Part shown: piece by piece, positions 10,929-23,600 of the stretch | Layout: each line of letters starts with the position of its first letter | Numbering within the stretch: position 1 is the first letter of the stretch | Assembly: GCA_950295325.1 (NCBI GenBank) | Contig: OX485805.1 | Coordinates: 45,842,758 to 45,906,757 of the forward strand | Direction of reading: 5' to 3' | Length of the DNA: 64,000 nucleotides | Source of the DNA: Polytrichum commune | Lineage: Eukaryota > Streptophyta > Polytrichopsida > Polytrichales > Polytrichaceae | Notes under the pieces: generated by a model | Seen by the model: the letters and a program-made list of their open reading frames with translations, nothing else | The model's database searches: none | What the model was told of the DNA's origin: nothing | Translations under genes and position numbers: made by a program

Positions 10929-13577
10929 ACTAAGAATTGTCCACTGCTTCTTTTGAAGGTTCTTAACCTTATTCATAGTAGTGTTTCAGACATGTCTCCC
11001 AAATCTAACCCCTGGCCCATCATGTAATGTGTACAGCACACCATTGGCAGCGCAAACAGCCTCATCCATAGGCTCCCCATTCCGGCAGTGTTCTATCACT
11101 GGCATCCTGCTCTTGGCATCATCTCTAGTGTTCTTTCTTACCTTGAGATAGCCAGCATGACTGCTGATATGTGCAACCTCCACATGCTCCAGTTTGAAAG
11201 CTTTTCACTTCATACTGAGAAAGTCCAGTGATGATGAGGTTGCAGAGCTTGTAACAACAACGCTGTGTAACAGTAGAACCTACACAGAAACAGGATATGA
11301 GTTTGAGGGTTTAGGGCTTAAGGTTCTCAACGTAGTTGTAGATCATCTAGCCCCAGGGCAGCTTGAATTGATAGTACTGGATATTAGTTAGAAGCACAAC
11401 AATTTTGCTCCGATACTGGGTTTGATGCAGGCATATCAAACCCAGGTTTGATGAATGCAGTTGGAGAACTGCATTAGGAATGCATGTGACTTGGAAGGAC
11501 GGCACATTGGTCATCTGAGGCACTCTTTTTGCATTTGTCCGCAATATGCAAGTAATATTTCTGTAGAAATATTCATATTTAAGACCTGGTCTTTTGCATC
11601 TAGAAGCCTCATCTCAATGAATCATGCACATGATTCTGTCATGTGTAACGACAATGGACAAACAGTATGGATGCTGCTGGAAATAGAAAATATGAAAGCA
11701 TATATTGGATATTCTTGGTATTCAAATATCAGTACACCTAAGTCCGTCTTGATCACTGAATTGTTGACCAAAATCACATGACTTGTAACTTGTCAGTTTT
11801 TATTAAAATGCAACATTTCTGATGGCTAGCTGCCAATACCTTTCACTTGCAGTGATGATAGGCATTCCACAAGTTATCGAAGAGTTGTGTATTGAGAATC
11901 GGCCAGCTGCAATCTGCATGAACTACACGAATTTTGAAAGTAGTAAGATCAGAGATATGCGGGCCATATGTGGTCCTATGGACACTTGGGAGGGCCTATG
12001 TGATCACTAAAACGGAAAGAGAATCTTCAATTTTGACCCGTTAAACCCTAAACCTAAATTGCAGCTCACCTCCAATTCCGAAACTTGAAATGGTAATCTT
12101 TGTGATTTGCAGTTGTTAACTGGATGAGGCAATTCCAATCCTATCCAACAGCAAAAATTGCTCGTGGAGTTGGAAGTAGATGACAAAATGCTTCATATTA
12201 TTAAGACTGGCAATAAGCGGTTTCCACGTCCTCCACTGGATATCGCAGGTCACTTGGAACAGTTTACTGCTGTAGACTGTATTGTCCACTTGTTTGAATG
12301 CAAGTGGCCGTAGTGGCAAAGTATGCAATTCTCAAACCTCATAAGAGCAGCGCGTTGGGGTCGTAGTGATCCTCATTTTCAAAGGCTCATGTGAAAGAAA
12401 GCACGTAAATGTGCTGAAGTAAGTTGGGACTTGATTTGTCTTTGAAGAAAGCTGGGAGAAAGTCGGTGAAGGATGTGATGACACCAATCATCTGCAGAGC
12501 AAGCAAAGATGACTTATGAAACTTTGTGAGGAAGACTGAAGGAGCACGACACTCATTACGATGATTTTTCACTTTGACAATGTATCGATCGCCTCATGGC
12601 ATTCAGTGAGACACATGAATGTCCCTGCTAAGAATGCCATCAGTTGCAGAAACACATTTTAGGTTAAGTTCGTGTGAAATGCATCATGAGGACTGAAAGC
12701 ATGGAACGGGCAAGGAACAACAAATAAACACTAAGTCGAAAGCAGAGAGCCCGCAGAGTCGACCCTAAGACAATGTCGTGATTCATATCTGCGAGGTATT
12801 CATCTGTACATGAGAAATTTCTTTGCATGAGTGGCTTAACTAAAATCCTTGCATTTAAGGCAAAAGCATCCTGTGCATCCTGGTGCATGAGCAGAGACAC
12901 AACATGATGGGACGGATTTTATAGCCTTCTTTTGCGGACACTTCTTTCAGGCGCGCCTTTACAGTTGCTTCTTGCTAAGACATGGCTCTCTTGCTGCACT
13001 GTCACATGCATCGTAGCACCCGGTAACACTTCGTTGTGCCACATGACCTTGTTAACCCAAATTTGCTAACCTCGCAAACCATCTCGACTCAATGGCATAA
13101 TTTCGCCACGAGAGCATTCTTCTTGCGAGGAAATTTTGAAAAACATTAAGCTCGCCCTGAGAAAAAGGATTTTCAGATGAGGTGTTAAGTTAATGGAATC
13201 GCCAAAAAGAATTCCCGCATTCACCTCAATACTATTGAATACAAACCTGTCAGTTGCATTTTGAACTGCAGTCATCTCCGTAATATCGCTAGCATGCAAA
13301 AGTCTTGTGTTTCTTCTGTCTACTAGTGTTCCTGGTCTCTGTTAGATTATCAACGATGTCAGATCCTCGCACTGAGGGATGGGTATTGAGATTTTAATAT
13401 ATTCTTTTGGCTACCCGTGGCTTATGGTGTTTTGATTACTTGCGATGATTTTGCACTGAGGAGTGTTTACTGGTGCTCAGGAGGCATCAGAGGATTTGGA
13501 GCATTCGTTTGCTTTCAAGGTGATGTAAGAAACGAATATTTAGCGACAGTGACAAAATACTATTAGCAGCATCAAAC
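10929..13577. other. Intergenic between GH17 and CGI-58 genes
   Basis: No gene is recognised. Several unremarkable frames of 60-80 codons occur on both strands, including minus-strand ones at 12387-12572, 12664-12900 and 13066-13299. None shows a domain I know. The part at 12020-12190 (CCAATTCCGAAACTTGAAATG ... GTGGAGTTGGAA) is a dispersed repeat related to 42690-42870 in the same orientation. Confidence 0.4.
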
Positions 13578-16500
13578 ATGAAGATGACGGCGACTGAGGC
13601 AGCTACTGCGGCAGCAGCGGATGCGAAGAAACCCTCATGGATGTCGACATGGCAGCAATACCTGCGCTGGAGTCCAACATCGAAGCAGGAAGCACTCACC
13701 TCCGAGCAACGCCTCTTCAGTCTTCTCAAGTACGGCCCTGTCTCATTGTATTGCACTTTTGTTTGGATTCATGTCAAAATTTTGTACAACTGTAATTCAT
13801 CAATCGACTGTGCCTTTCATCATGGACCGGACGCGATGATTTTGCAATAAGCATAAAATGCTAACCCTAATGTAACCAACAGCCATGTGTTACATTCGAT
13901 GCTAGAGAGCATATTTTCCATTACCTTTCCTCTCAGCAACACAATTTATAATTTCTTACTGATTCATATCCACTTTGTTCACTTGTGACTCCATAGGTAT
14001 CGATTGCGTCTTTCATCATAAAACGGACTTGATGACATAAAATGACATAAAATCCTGACCTTAGTGTGTAACCAGTAGTTATGTACAACTACGCTGCTAG
14101 CCAGCAATATTATCTCCAATCTCCTCTCCTCTCAGCAACACAATTTGTATTTTCTTATGAAATCATATCCACTTTGTTCAACTGTGACTCAATAGGTATT
14201 GATGGTTTCTATCGTCACGGACCGGACATGATAATTTAGCAATGAAATAAGATCATAATCCTACAGTAACCAGTAGCAATGTACAGCGTTCGAAGCCAGA
14301 AAGCGATGTTATCTCTAATCTCCTCTCCTCTCAGCCACCGAGATAAAATTTGTTACGGATGCAAGAATGTGAGCACCGACGAAGTTTTTTCTGAAAGGTT
14401 GTTTGCACTTGTGTCATTCCCCCTGGGAAGAACACCCTACGTGCAGGAGCAGGTTAACATTGGAGCAGGGCCTCCTGGATCAAAACACTCCTGGTTTCGA
14501 TCCGTAAGCAATGAGCCACGCTTCATCAACACAATCACGTTCGAGAAAGAGAATGCACCGACGCTGGTCATGGTTCATGGCTATGGCACTGCGCAGGGAT
14601 TTTTCTTCCGTAATTATGATAGTCTCGCCCAGCAGTTTCGAGTGCTTGCCATTGACCAGCTCGGGTGAGTGTGAGCTTGCACATCATTCCTCTTCCCGCT
14701 TTGGTAAATGTCGTAGACCTAATTTTCCACACAATCCCTATTGATGTTAAACCGGGTTTGCATCCTTCCCGCATCCTTCCCCTGAAACTTCAAGCAACTT
14801 CGAAGGATCATTGGGAAACTTATCTTTCATTCTTTGTGTTTTAACTCTAGAGAATTACAATGTAGAGTGAGGCTTGGAGAACTTCACTGACACTATGCAG
14901 GCATATCTCAGATGCGGAGCGTCCAGTCGACCAGACTTCACCTGCAGGAGCACCGAAGGTAAGCCATCACTCATGTAGGTAGCTGATAAAGAACCAGCAG
15001 CATTCTCTGGTATTGCAACATAATATTCGTGAGTAATAGGATATATAAGGTGTGTGGGTGTTATGTGGTTCCTTTTTCATCTCCTCCAACTTCTACCAAT
15101 TAGATTTACAAAACAAAAATCGCGTTGCATTAGCAAATCTACGATGGAATATCTACAAAAATCAGATTGAAAATCAGACCTCCCTGATTTAGTTAGGTTA
15201 TGGGAAGTGCAAGTTTGTTGATTTCTTAGCTGGATACATAGGTCCTCCCAATTGTGTTCGCTATTGAGTCTAGAGCAGTTATGAATATTTGAAGTAGTCC
15301 AATCTCTTTTAAGCATGTGTTGTTATGATGTTTGCTCTTTGATTTTCACGGACCCACATACCAATCAAATCTAGGGGTCCGATTAAGAAAAGTGTTCACT
15401 TACGACTCATCTTCCTTACTCTCTCGGCGCAAATGCATAACTTCCAGGTAATCTGAATAGACTAAGAATAATTCCATTTGGAGGCGCACCTTTCAATTGA
15501 ATCTTGGTGGATGTGAATCTGAAAGCTTTATGTCCCAAGACATCCAACAATGAGGTGTGACTAATCAAGTAATGAGAGCTTGACTGCTCAGCATTCGTGC
15601 ATGAATACTCATTCTTGAAGCTACACTGATATGTGCAATTAGGTTGACCCATGCGATATTATTACCCTCTCACAAGTCGATATTGATTATCACGGCAACA
15701 AAATACATGTAATGTATTCTCACCATGGTTGCTATACGGATGAACAAACAAAGTTATAAGTTGTTGTGATCTAGTTTTACCTGAAGGTAATCTGCATGGG
15801 TAAAGAGTCACCCTATTCGCAAGGTCAACCTAATTGCAATAAGTGCAGAATGCCTGTAGAATAGAAAGGAAGTATCAAAAGAAAGTGCCTACCAAACTGG
15901 ACAAATGCTTCTTGCTATCATGAGCTATTTGAGCTTTAAAACTTAAAAGTTGGTTCACACGGGTCCCAAGCCCTGCATCCCAAGTATGACATGGATGCCT
16001 ATATGGCAACACTCTTCGTAGGTGAGGCATAGGACTTGTGTGTTAAGAGGTGGATCGAGCAAAAAGGTAGACCCAACTCGCAACGCAAGTCCCAATAATG
16101 TTCTTGCATAAGATAATGAAGATCTGACTTTAGTGGATTTATACTTTGATGATCTCTTGAGGCTCAAAAGTTGGGACTTTGTCTCCATGTTGGGACTTGT
16201 TGACATGAGTAGGACTTGGGACTTGGGGCCCATGTGAACCGACCCCAAGACAACATGGTTGTCTCGTCACATATAAGCAAACATCCTCACTGTGATTATG
16301 GTATAGAGGGCCTCTCAATTTGAAGCTTTGGCCATGAAACATGAGAGCATATCCTTGGCCAAAGCCTCCAAAGAGAGGCCCCTCCGTACCATAACAAGGG
16401 AACATGGTTTTGTCACAAGAGGCTTTATCCTAAAATGACATTTAAAAGTAATTATTTTTTGTTATTACTAGCTCTTTTTATATCAAAATGAAAATTTCAC

Positions 16501-19441
16501 CGAGTTTCCATTGAGCTTCACCAAACCTCATCCATAAAGTTTTGACATGCATTACCCAGGCCATGTTATCACTCAAAGGCAGTCTCCACAATGCCTCTAT
16601 CTCATGATATGGGACACAGCCAGTAAACATGCAATTGAGGTATGTTGGTAATCAAAGGAGGGACAAACATGCCATCATGCATGGAAAAAGCCTCAAAAAC
16701 CAATGGTAACCAGAAATTTGGGGGATTGTTGGGCATGCTCTCGGAGTTTTTTGAGAAGTTCTAAGATCATACACAATGACTTGAAACCTGTAAGTTACTT
16801 CGAATAGAGAGGTGAGGTTCCTGAACAATATATTGCTTCCACAGAGACGACATTGTGGTTCGTTGATTCGCTGGAGGAATGGCGAAAAGCAAAAAAGCTG
16901 GACCGGTTTGTATTGTTAGGGCATTCTCTTGGAGGTTATGTGGCAGCTCGTTATGCTTTAAAGGTTTGATGGTCAAACCCTCTTCTTCTACGGTTTCTAG
17001 GATTTTTCCAAAAAAATGTTCTGGAGCAAACGGCCATTTCCATTGATAAAAAGCATGATACACCTCACACAACTTCCCAGGGAGTTGTGGAGAGGTGGAG
17101 ATTGTCGAGACCAAGTAAATTTAACGCGAGGGTTGGTGACAAATGACAACATGAGCATCCCCATTGCATACCAAAGTGCTCAAAGGAACAATCCAGCCCC
17201 AATAGGGAAGAGCTGGCACTCGCAAATTGTGTCCTTCCATGCAATGCAACCAAACTCGAGGAGATGGTTTGCTGCGTGCGAAGCTCCAGTTGTTGTTAAA
17301 CACAATGTCATTTCCAGAAACTCAAAGATCCAGTCCACGTGCAAACACTTAAGCTGGAAATATCCAAAAGTTGCCTTAACCCAAAAGCGACCTCTAAATT
17401 TTAATCAGAGAACACCCTTAAAACCTAGATATTGATTCCAAATGTGTACACAATCAAAACATCAAAAATCTATCAAAGCCTACATGCAAACACCTCTCAA
17501 CAAATGCCAAATAATAGTCTCTAGATTTCACTATAGGACTTGCAGTTCCTTACCAATGGTTCTCTTTCACTAAACAGGTTTTTTAAGCTATGAATATGGA
17601 TTGAAAATCTACTATTGTAGTGGATCATATAACTATCATGAGGAAGATAACCAGTGATAAGGAACCGCAATTCCCATAGTGTTTTGACCCTTGTTGTGCA
17701 AGTCAAGGATATGTGACACACACCTCTTCTTGAACAGCATCCAGAGCATGTTCAGCACCTTATCCTTGTGGGCGCAGCCGGATTTTCCGAAGAGTCGGAC
17801 CGAATCATACAGTTCAGATCGACCTGGCGGGGTGCCATTGCAAATCTCATGTGGGATGCCAACCTCACACCACAAAAGATTGTAAGGTGATGTCAATACC
17901 CCTCTTACAGCTTCATGAATGATTTGTCAAAACCCCATGACACAATCTGGAGTAAGGAGTGAGGTGTTGATGATATGCTGCTATGCAGGGGAATAGGGCC
18001 ATGGGGTCCCAGTCTCGTTCGCAAGTATGCTGGAGTGAGATTCGGTACCTACACTACCGGCAACATGTTGAATGAACAGGAATCCAAGCTTTTCTCCGGT
18101 TCGTCAATTCTTTCTGAGCTCCCATGATTGTTATATGTTGGAATTTGTCCATAAGTATGCAACCCTATTGTGAACACATCCAATTCACAGACAATTTCAA
18201 CCATTACATCAATTCCGGAACTGACTCATCTTGTTAGCAGTGCCCATCACACATATTGCCTTTCCAATTTTTTAAATCAGAGTTCAGATGAGAACGTCAT
18301 AGGAGGTCCAAGGGAAGATTCTCTTTCTCTTTAAGTGATCACATAGGTCCTCCTAATTGTCGTCACATTGGACCTACCATGGTGTCTATATTCTAAGCAT
18401 GTAGTCCAATCTCATTGTAACAATTGTCATTTGGCTACGTAAGGCTCACAGACCTTACCATCTCATAAATTTTAGTGTCTCATGTGGGAGTTCCTTTCCA
18501 GATTACATGTTCCACACACTGGCAGGACGAGCAAGTGGAGAACTATGCCTGAAGTACATTTTCTCACTTGGCGCTTTCGCACGGTCGCCACTTATCACCA
18601 GGTGCATAAAACCTTTCAGCACTTTTTCTAGTTTCATCCCCAGATCTGAATCTTGTATCCACAAATAAGGGATTTACACTTCAGATTTGATCACAGCAAG
18701 AAAGCTTTTAACATTTTCTGGTAGTGGGAGTGGATTGACAGTGCACCAGACTGGAAGGTGCCAACATCTTTCATATATGGAGTGGATGATTGGATGGACT
18801 GGGGAGGAGCTCAAGAGGCTCGCAAGAACATGCCTGTGCAGACTGAGCTTTTCCGAGTTCCTCAGGTTGATTAATCTTGAGCTCCATCTGCACTAGCAAA
18901 GTTCATACATTTCACTCCAGTTTGAAATAAATGGGTCAAGTGGTCAATCAACATGAGCATAGCACTTTGTTACATTCGTTATCATCAACAAAAGGAAAGT
19001 TGACCCTTCATAGAGCAGGTTCTTTTTAAGGTACGTGTCCTTTTGCAATTCAGGTTGGTACAGCTGCCACCTAATTGGAAAGTCAATTATGCATGTATTC
19101 TGTATTGAAGAGCATAGCAAAATAATCAATCATGCGATTAGTGCTAAACACCTACTATGATCCTCAAACAATATCCTCTCATTTTTCCCCTTGCTCTACG
19201 AAGACTGCCTACTTGACCTCTTGAAGCTGTTGTCCCTTTACTACTTCATGTAGATGTACTAAAATGTTCTTTGAGTCTGCTTGGCTCGACCTTGCAGGGA
19301 GGACACTTCGTATTTTTGGACAATGCCCCAGGATTCCATGCTGCTGTAGTGTATGCATGCCGTCACTTCCTGCCTGGGCATAAAATGAAGAATCTACCCA
19401 AAGGCCTCATACAAGTACCTCATCCAACTCACAGGTATTAA
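13578..19441 (+). CDS. CGI-58/ABHD5-type alpha/beta hydrolase (probable lysophosphatidate acyltransferase/lipase)
   Basis: Plant CGI-58 acts in neutral lipid turnover, with lysophosphatidic acid acyltransferase, lipase and phospholipase activities reported. Nine exons read in phase: 13578-13729, 14431-14664, 14912-14958, 16845-16963, 17738-17886, 17989-18098, 18502-18601, 18742-18865 and 19298-19441, giving 392 residues, close to the Arabidopsis homologue. Landmarks are [15 protein letters not shown], the oxyanion-hole MVHGYG, the nucleophile elbow [15 protein letters not shown] (Ser kept, unlike animal CGI-58), [41 protein letters not shown] and the C-terminal GGHFVFLDN (the acyltransferase HX4D). 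One oddity: where plants normally have LGWGGSSRPD this gene reads [11 protein letters not shown] second ATG lies two codons after the first. The gene converges with argininosuccinate synthase. Confidence 0.92.
13795..14345. repeat. Three tandem copies (about 205 bp) in CGI-58 intron 1
   Basis: Each unit carries ATGGACCGGACGCGATGAT-like, GTAACCARYAGC, CTCCTCTCCTCTCAGC and CATATCCACTTTGTTCA landmarks, at about 13795, 13995 and 14195. The copies are clearly diverged. Each contains a CTCTCAGC that could act as a decoy splice acceptor. Confidence 0.6.
15055..15385 (+). repeat. Dispersed repeat family C, copy 2
   Basis: This is the counterpart of 3260-3600, in the same orientation, within CGI-58 intron 3. 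No terminal repeats are evident. Confidence 0.6.
15952..16246. mobile_element. MITE-like element with GGTTCACAYGGG ends
   Basis: The left end GGTTCACACGGGTCCCAAGC is mirrored by a right end ending GGGGCCCATGTGAACC, giving inverted termini of about 22 bp around roughly 290 bp. It has no coding capacity and lies within CGI-58 intron 3. The target duplication is unclear. Confidence 0.5.
16298..16392. repeat. Hairpin-forming inverted repeat in CGI-58 intron 3
   Basis: The left arm begins TATGGTATAGAGGGCCTCTC and the right arm ends GAGGCCCCTCCGTACCATA. The arms are about 38 bp with few mismatches, around a loop of about 20 nt. It could be a tiny MITE or an intronic small-RNA foldback. Confidence 0.5.
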
Positions 19442-20615
19442 TAAGCCCGAGGGGAGGACCAGATAACTACTCACAAAAGGTATTTTGCAGGATGGTCAGA
19501 AAATAATCAGCTACAAAGTCAGTAGACCGAACAAACTACATCAAGGAAGGAGGGCAGTGTCCATCCATGTCCTGTATGCTTCATATAGGTCAATTGTAGA
19601 AAATTTTAAATTTGCCTTCAGCTGGGGGAAGAGGATCAAAAGAGTCACCTCTCCTCAGTAAATGGGTCTCTGCTCAGCGCCAGTAATAGAAGCCCCAAGA
19701 CTACAACAAAGATTGGTTCGTGATTACATACAAATATCTTGTGTCAGCATATTCAAGGTCTGCACAAGAATACAGATGGTTGCAAAGTTATGATTTGAAA
19801 CATGATTAGTTTCATATGCCAATAGATGGAATCTTGTGAGAACATGCTAACACTATCAGTATGTAGCACCACCTGTACATAAGTAGGCCACTTGCATCCT
19901 AACAGGGATTGAAAACTGACATTTGCAGCTACTTTCAAGACCACTTTCCATGTTTCCCTTGATATGTAGGATCTTGTCTCAAGAATGAGATCTTACTTTA
20001 GACTAAACCACTTCACTGACCTTTGGCGACTGCACAATCTGGTCAATTTTCATACCTGTAAATTGTGCACGTGTTCACAACAATTAATGTGCAAGGTGCA
20101 ACCAACAATTCTCTGTTCCAGTGACCTGCGCTATAATTCTGTCTCCAACTAGAGTGGCATTGAATCAACTGACAAACAAGCTAAATAATTGCCTGCAATA
20201 CATTATATCATCCTATCTGATTGAATGGTTTAACCTTTTTTATGCTTCCTTCAGTGACTACTAGGTCTACAAGCATCTGTTTGCACAATCTACGAAACCT
20301 CGCAAAGTATCCAAAGTACACAAAGGAAGTCGTTTCCTTCAAATAGAGGTGCAACCTTTTTATTCCTTAAGGTGCCACAATCCTCGCAGCATATGGGAAC
20401 CTAAAGCCTTAAGCAACAAATTGGAGTAGGGTATAACAAAACTTTGAGACTATAATCTGGTGACTTTTGTAATTACAGTATTGCAGGGTCATTATCTCAT
20501 GATATACGTGATACTCCCAGTGGTTTACAATGGTTTTAGGCCCTACAATCCTTTTGCTTGCAGCGAAAAAAGTACCTGACAAGTCTTGCTCTTTCTCTTT
20601 CTCTTCTTGCATCTA
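19442..20615. other. Convergent intergenic region
   Basis: This holds the 3' flanks of the CGI-58 gene (+) and argininosuccinate synthase (-). No further gene is seen. AT-rich stretches suit polyadenylation regions but no site is assigned. Confidence 0.45.
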
Positions 20616-23600
20616 TCATAAACCCTGTTCTTGCATAGCACGAACACGAGTTGGCAATCCATAAAGACGAATAAAGCCTGCCGCATCCGCCTGGTTGTAA
20701 ATCCCACTCCCTTCCTCAAATGACGAGATGTCTTGCCTGTAAAGGCTGTTTGGACTCGTTCGGCTTGCTACATTCACGGAACCCTTGTAAAGCTTCAATG
20801 TAACTTCCCCTGTGGTTGTCTCCGTGATTTGCTCCATAAAACGGTCCATCGATTCACGAAGAGGGTCAAACCACCTTCCCGCGTATACGAGCTCCGCGTA
20901 TTTAAGCGCTAGCATGTCCTTCATTTGCATGCTCTCCCGGTCAAGGGTTAGGGCTTCAAGCTCCCGGCACGCCTGAGCTAAAATAGTTCCTCCAGGCGTT
21001 TCATAGACTCCCCTTGATTTCATGCCCACGAGACGATTCTCCACCATATCGATGCGGCCCACACCATGTCGGCCACCGACTTCATTTAATTCTTCTAAAA
21101 GAGTGGCAGGTGAAAGTGATTTGCCATTGTAACCAACCGGTAAGCCCTTTTCTATTTGAATTGTAACGTATCTGGCAGACAAGGGGCAGTCAACCAACAA
21201 ATCAGTTACTATGACTTCACTTGCACATCGAAAGACCTCAAAAGCACTATCACCAAGGGCCATGACCATGAATTTGTGAGGGCCCTTGAAACTCATCCAA
21301 AGGGCATAGCATAGAAAATTGAAAATGGATATTGTGTGGTCATAGGCTGTCAAATGTAGTGTAAAGACATATGCCACCAGTCAACTGAATGCTATTTCAT
21401 TACCATCCCATTCATGTGGACCCTTCTACACAATAAGTTATAGTGAATCAAGGGTTATATGATTCTGCAGTGTTGTGGTCTCCCCAGTTTTGTGTTACAC
21501 CCACCTCTTTGAGGTGGGCTTGACGCAAATTTTGGTAGACCATGAAATATCCATCACATCCCATGTAAGACATTCGTCCATTCACACTTCCTTGGTCCCT
21601 TAAGACCTCAAGCTCTAGTGTAAAGTGAAGTGGGACGGTCTCTATTTTCCACCAATGAGATTTTATATTTCAGTGATCACGGGCCTCAAGCATGGACTGA
21701 CCCTTAGATAGGTTACCAAGAGACCTTCAAATTAGCCCAACTGGTCAGTGACCCTCCTCATTTCAGGAAAAACAATGCAAAGACGGCAGCATTCAATCTC
21801 TAGTGTAGTAGGTTCCTAAAATTTTAAATTAAATCACATAAGGCACAATGTTACTTCAGTGGAAGATTTGATCACTTACTCAGGAGTGTCTGGGGCATCC
21901 TCAGGGTCGACAGTCATTACAAACATGTCCTTCTCTGGCTCATTTGCTGGATCTTCCAAAATATCACCCTGCAGCAAGCCATGGCATAAAATTAGTTCTC
22001 CATTTCACAAATTCCACATAGATATATTCAAATATTTCAACATGAAGCACATGAAGTATTAATCCAGATACTTACCCACAGCCTAAAAACTGATTCTTGG
22101 TGTATATAATAACCAGATTGCATAAACACACTTGAAAAAAGTGCAAACCCTTGGTGAGAAACCCAAATGTACACCTGCAACAAATTCCTAATTGATCAGA
22201 GGGACATGCAGTATGACAATTACCTCGTGACTAATATGCCATAAGTTACGATCGCGACTATAGATGGACTTCTTTGTAGCTGTGATTGGAATATTGTGCT
22301 TTCTAGCATATTCAATCGCATCCTCTCGTCCTTTAATGTCCCACTCCCGCCATGGAGCCACAACGGCCAACTTAGGGTCCAGTGCAAAAAATGTGAGCTC
22401 AAAGCGAACCTGTAATTTTAGACCACACCAGGAGTCAGATTACTTCTGAATTTAAGTGCAAAGGTGAGGAGGAGGAAGATGGATGCCACCAATTGCATAT
22501 ACTATATGTGCTTGTCAGTATCGTACATAATTAATTTTATCCATGAATGCTTCAATGACTAAGTGACACATGTCATGTTCTAATTGGTTCAAAGCAAAGG
22601 GTATTTGAAACTGTCCGTTACATATGGTAGATATATATTGAGGTGGTTAGGTACTGTAGAGGGTATTTCATATTCACTGGTGCCTGAATTAGTTTCCATA
22701 TGGGATTCAAGTGGGTCTCAACCAATATTAAGATGACACAAGGCAAGATTTGAGGGGGAACACCAATACTCTTCATCGGAATAGAGGGCCCTCTTTGGTA
22801 TTATGGCCTCGGAAATACGGGGATACCTACACTTAAGTGACAAAATTGGCAAGACAACAAGCTTTTTAAACAGGTAAATCACAATATTGGTTGTGCACGC
22901 TTTCTACAAAGTGAAGGCGAATGAGGTTGATAAGACACAACACCTGATCGTTACCCTTGCCAGTGCAACCGTGTGACACCGCATCTGCACCACATGCCTT
23001 TGCAACATCCACCATAGCCTGCTCGAGATCAAAATGAACAATTAAAAAATCACCAACTTCGCAAAAGATAAGTATTTCAATGACAAGAAAACTGAAGGAA
23101 TATTAAAGAGCAAGAAGAGACTTCCTCAATTTTTATGAACAAACGAAACTTTAGGTAGTTCTTTACCTTTGCGATGATTGGTCGAGCCATTGACGTGCCG
23201 AGCAGATATTTGCGCTCGTAAATGGCACCCGCTCTCAAGCAAGGATAAATGTAGTCCCTCACAAATTCCTCCCTAAGGTCAGCAATGAAGAGCTCGCTTG
23301 CACCACTTGCTTTTGCCTTCGCCTCCAACCCATCAGTTTCGCCAACACCCTGCACTTACCAGAGTAACCCTCCACATGAGTAAAACATGACCCCATGATT
23401 AATGGAGATTCGTTTTTTTGTCAGAAATCCATAATTTGGACACAAAGATTCCAAGCATAACTGCATGCATCTATGCTCTTTTGCTTCAGAATCAATGTGT
23501 TTTACAAAACAACGAGCTCTCGTGTGCAAAAAGGACATACTTGGCCAACATCAGCAGTGAAGCAGACAACCTCACAGCCATAATTTTCCCTGCAGCCCAA

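Noticed and set aside
10986-11183. Minus-strand 65-codon frame as a gene remnant
   Set aside because: Composition looks coding-like but no family was recognised and no neighbouring exon fits.
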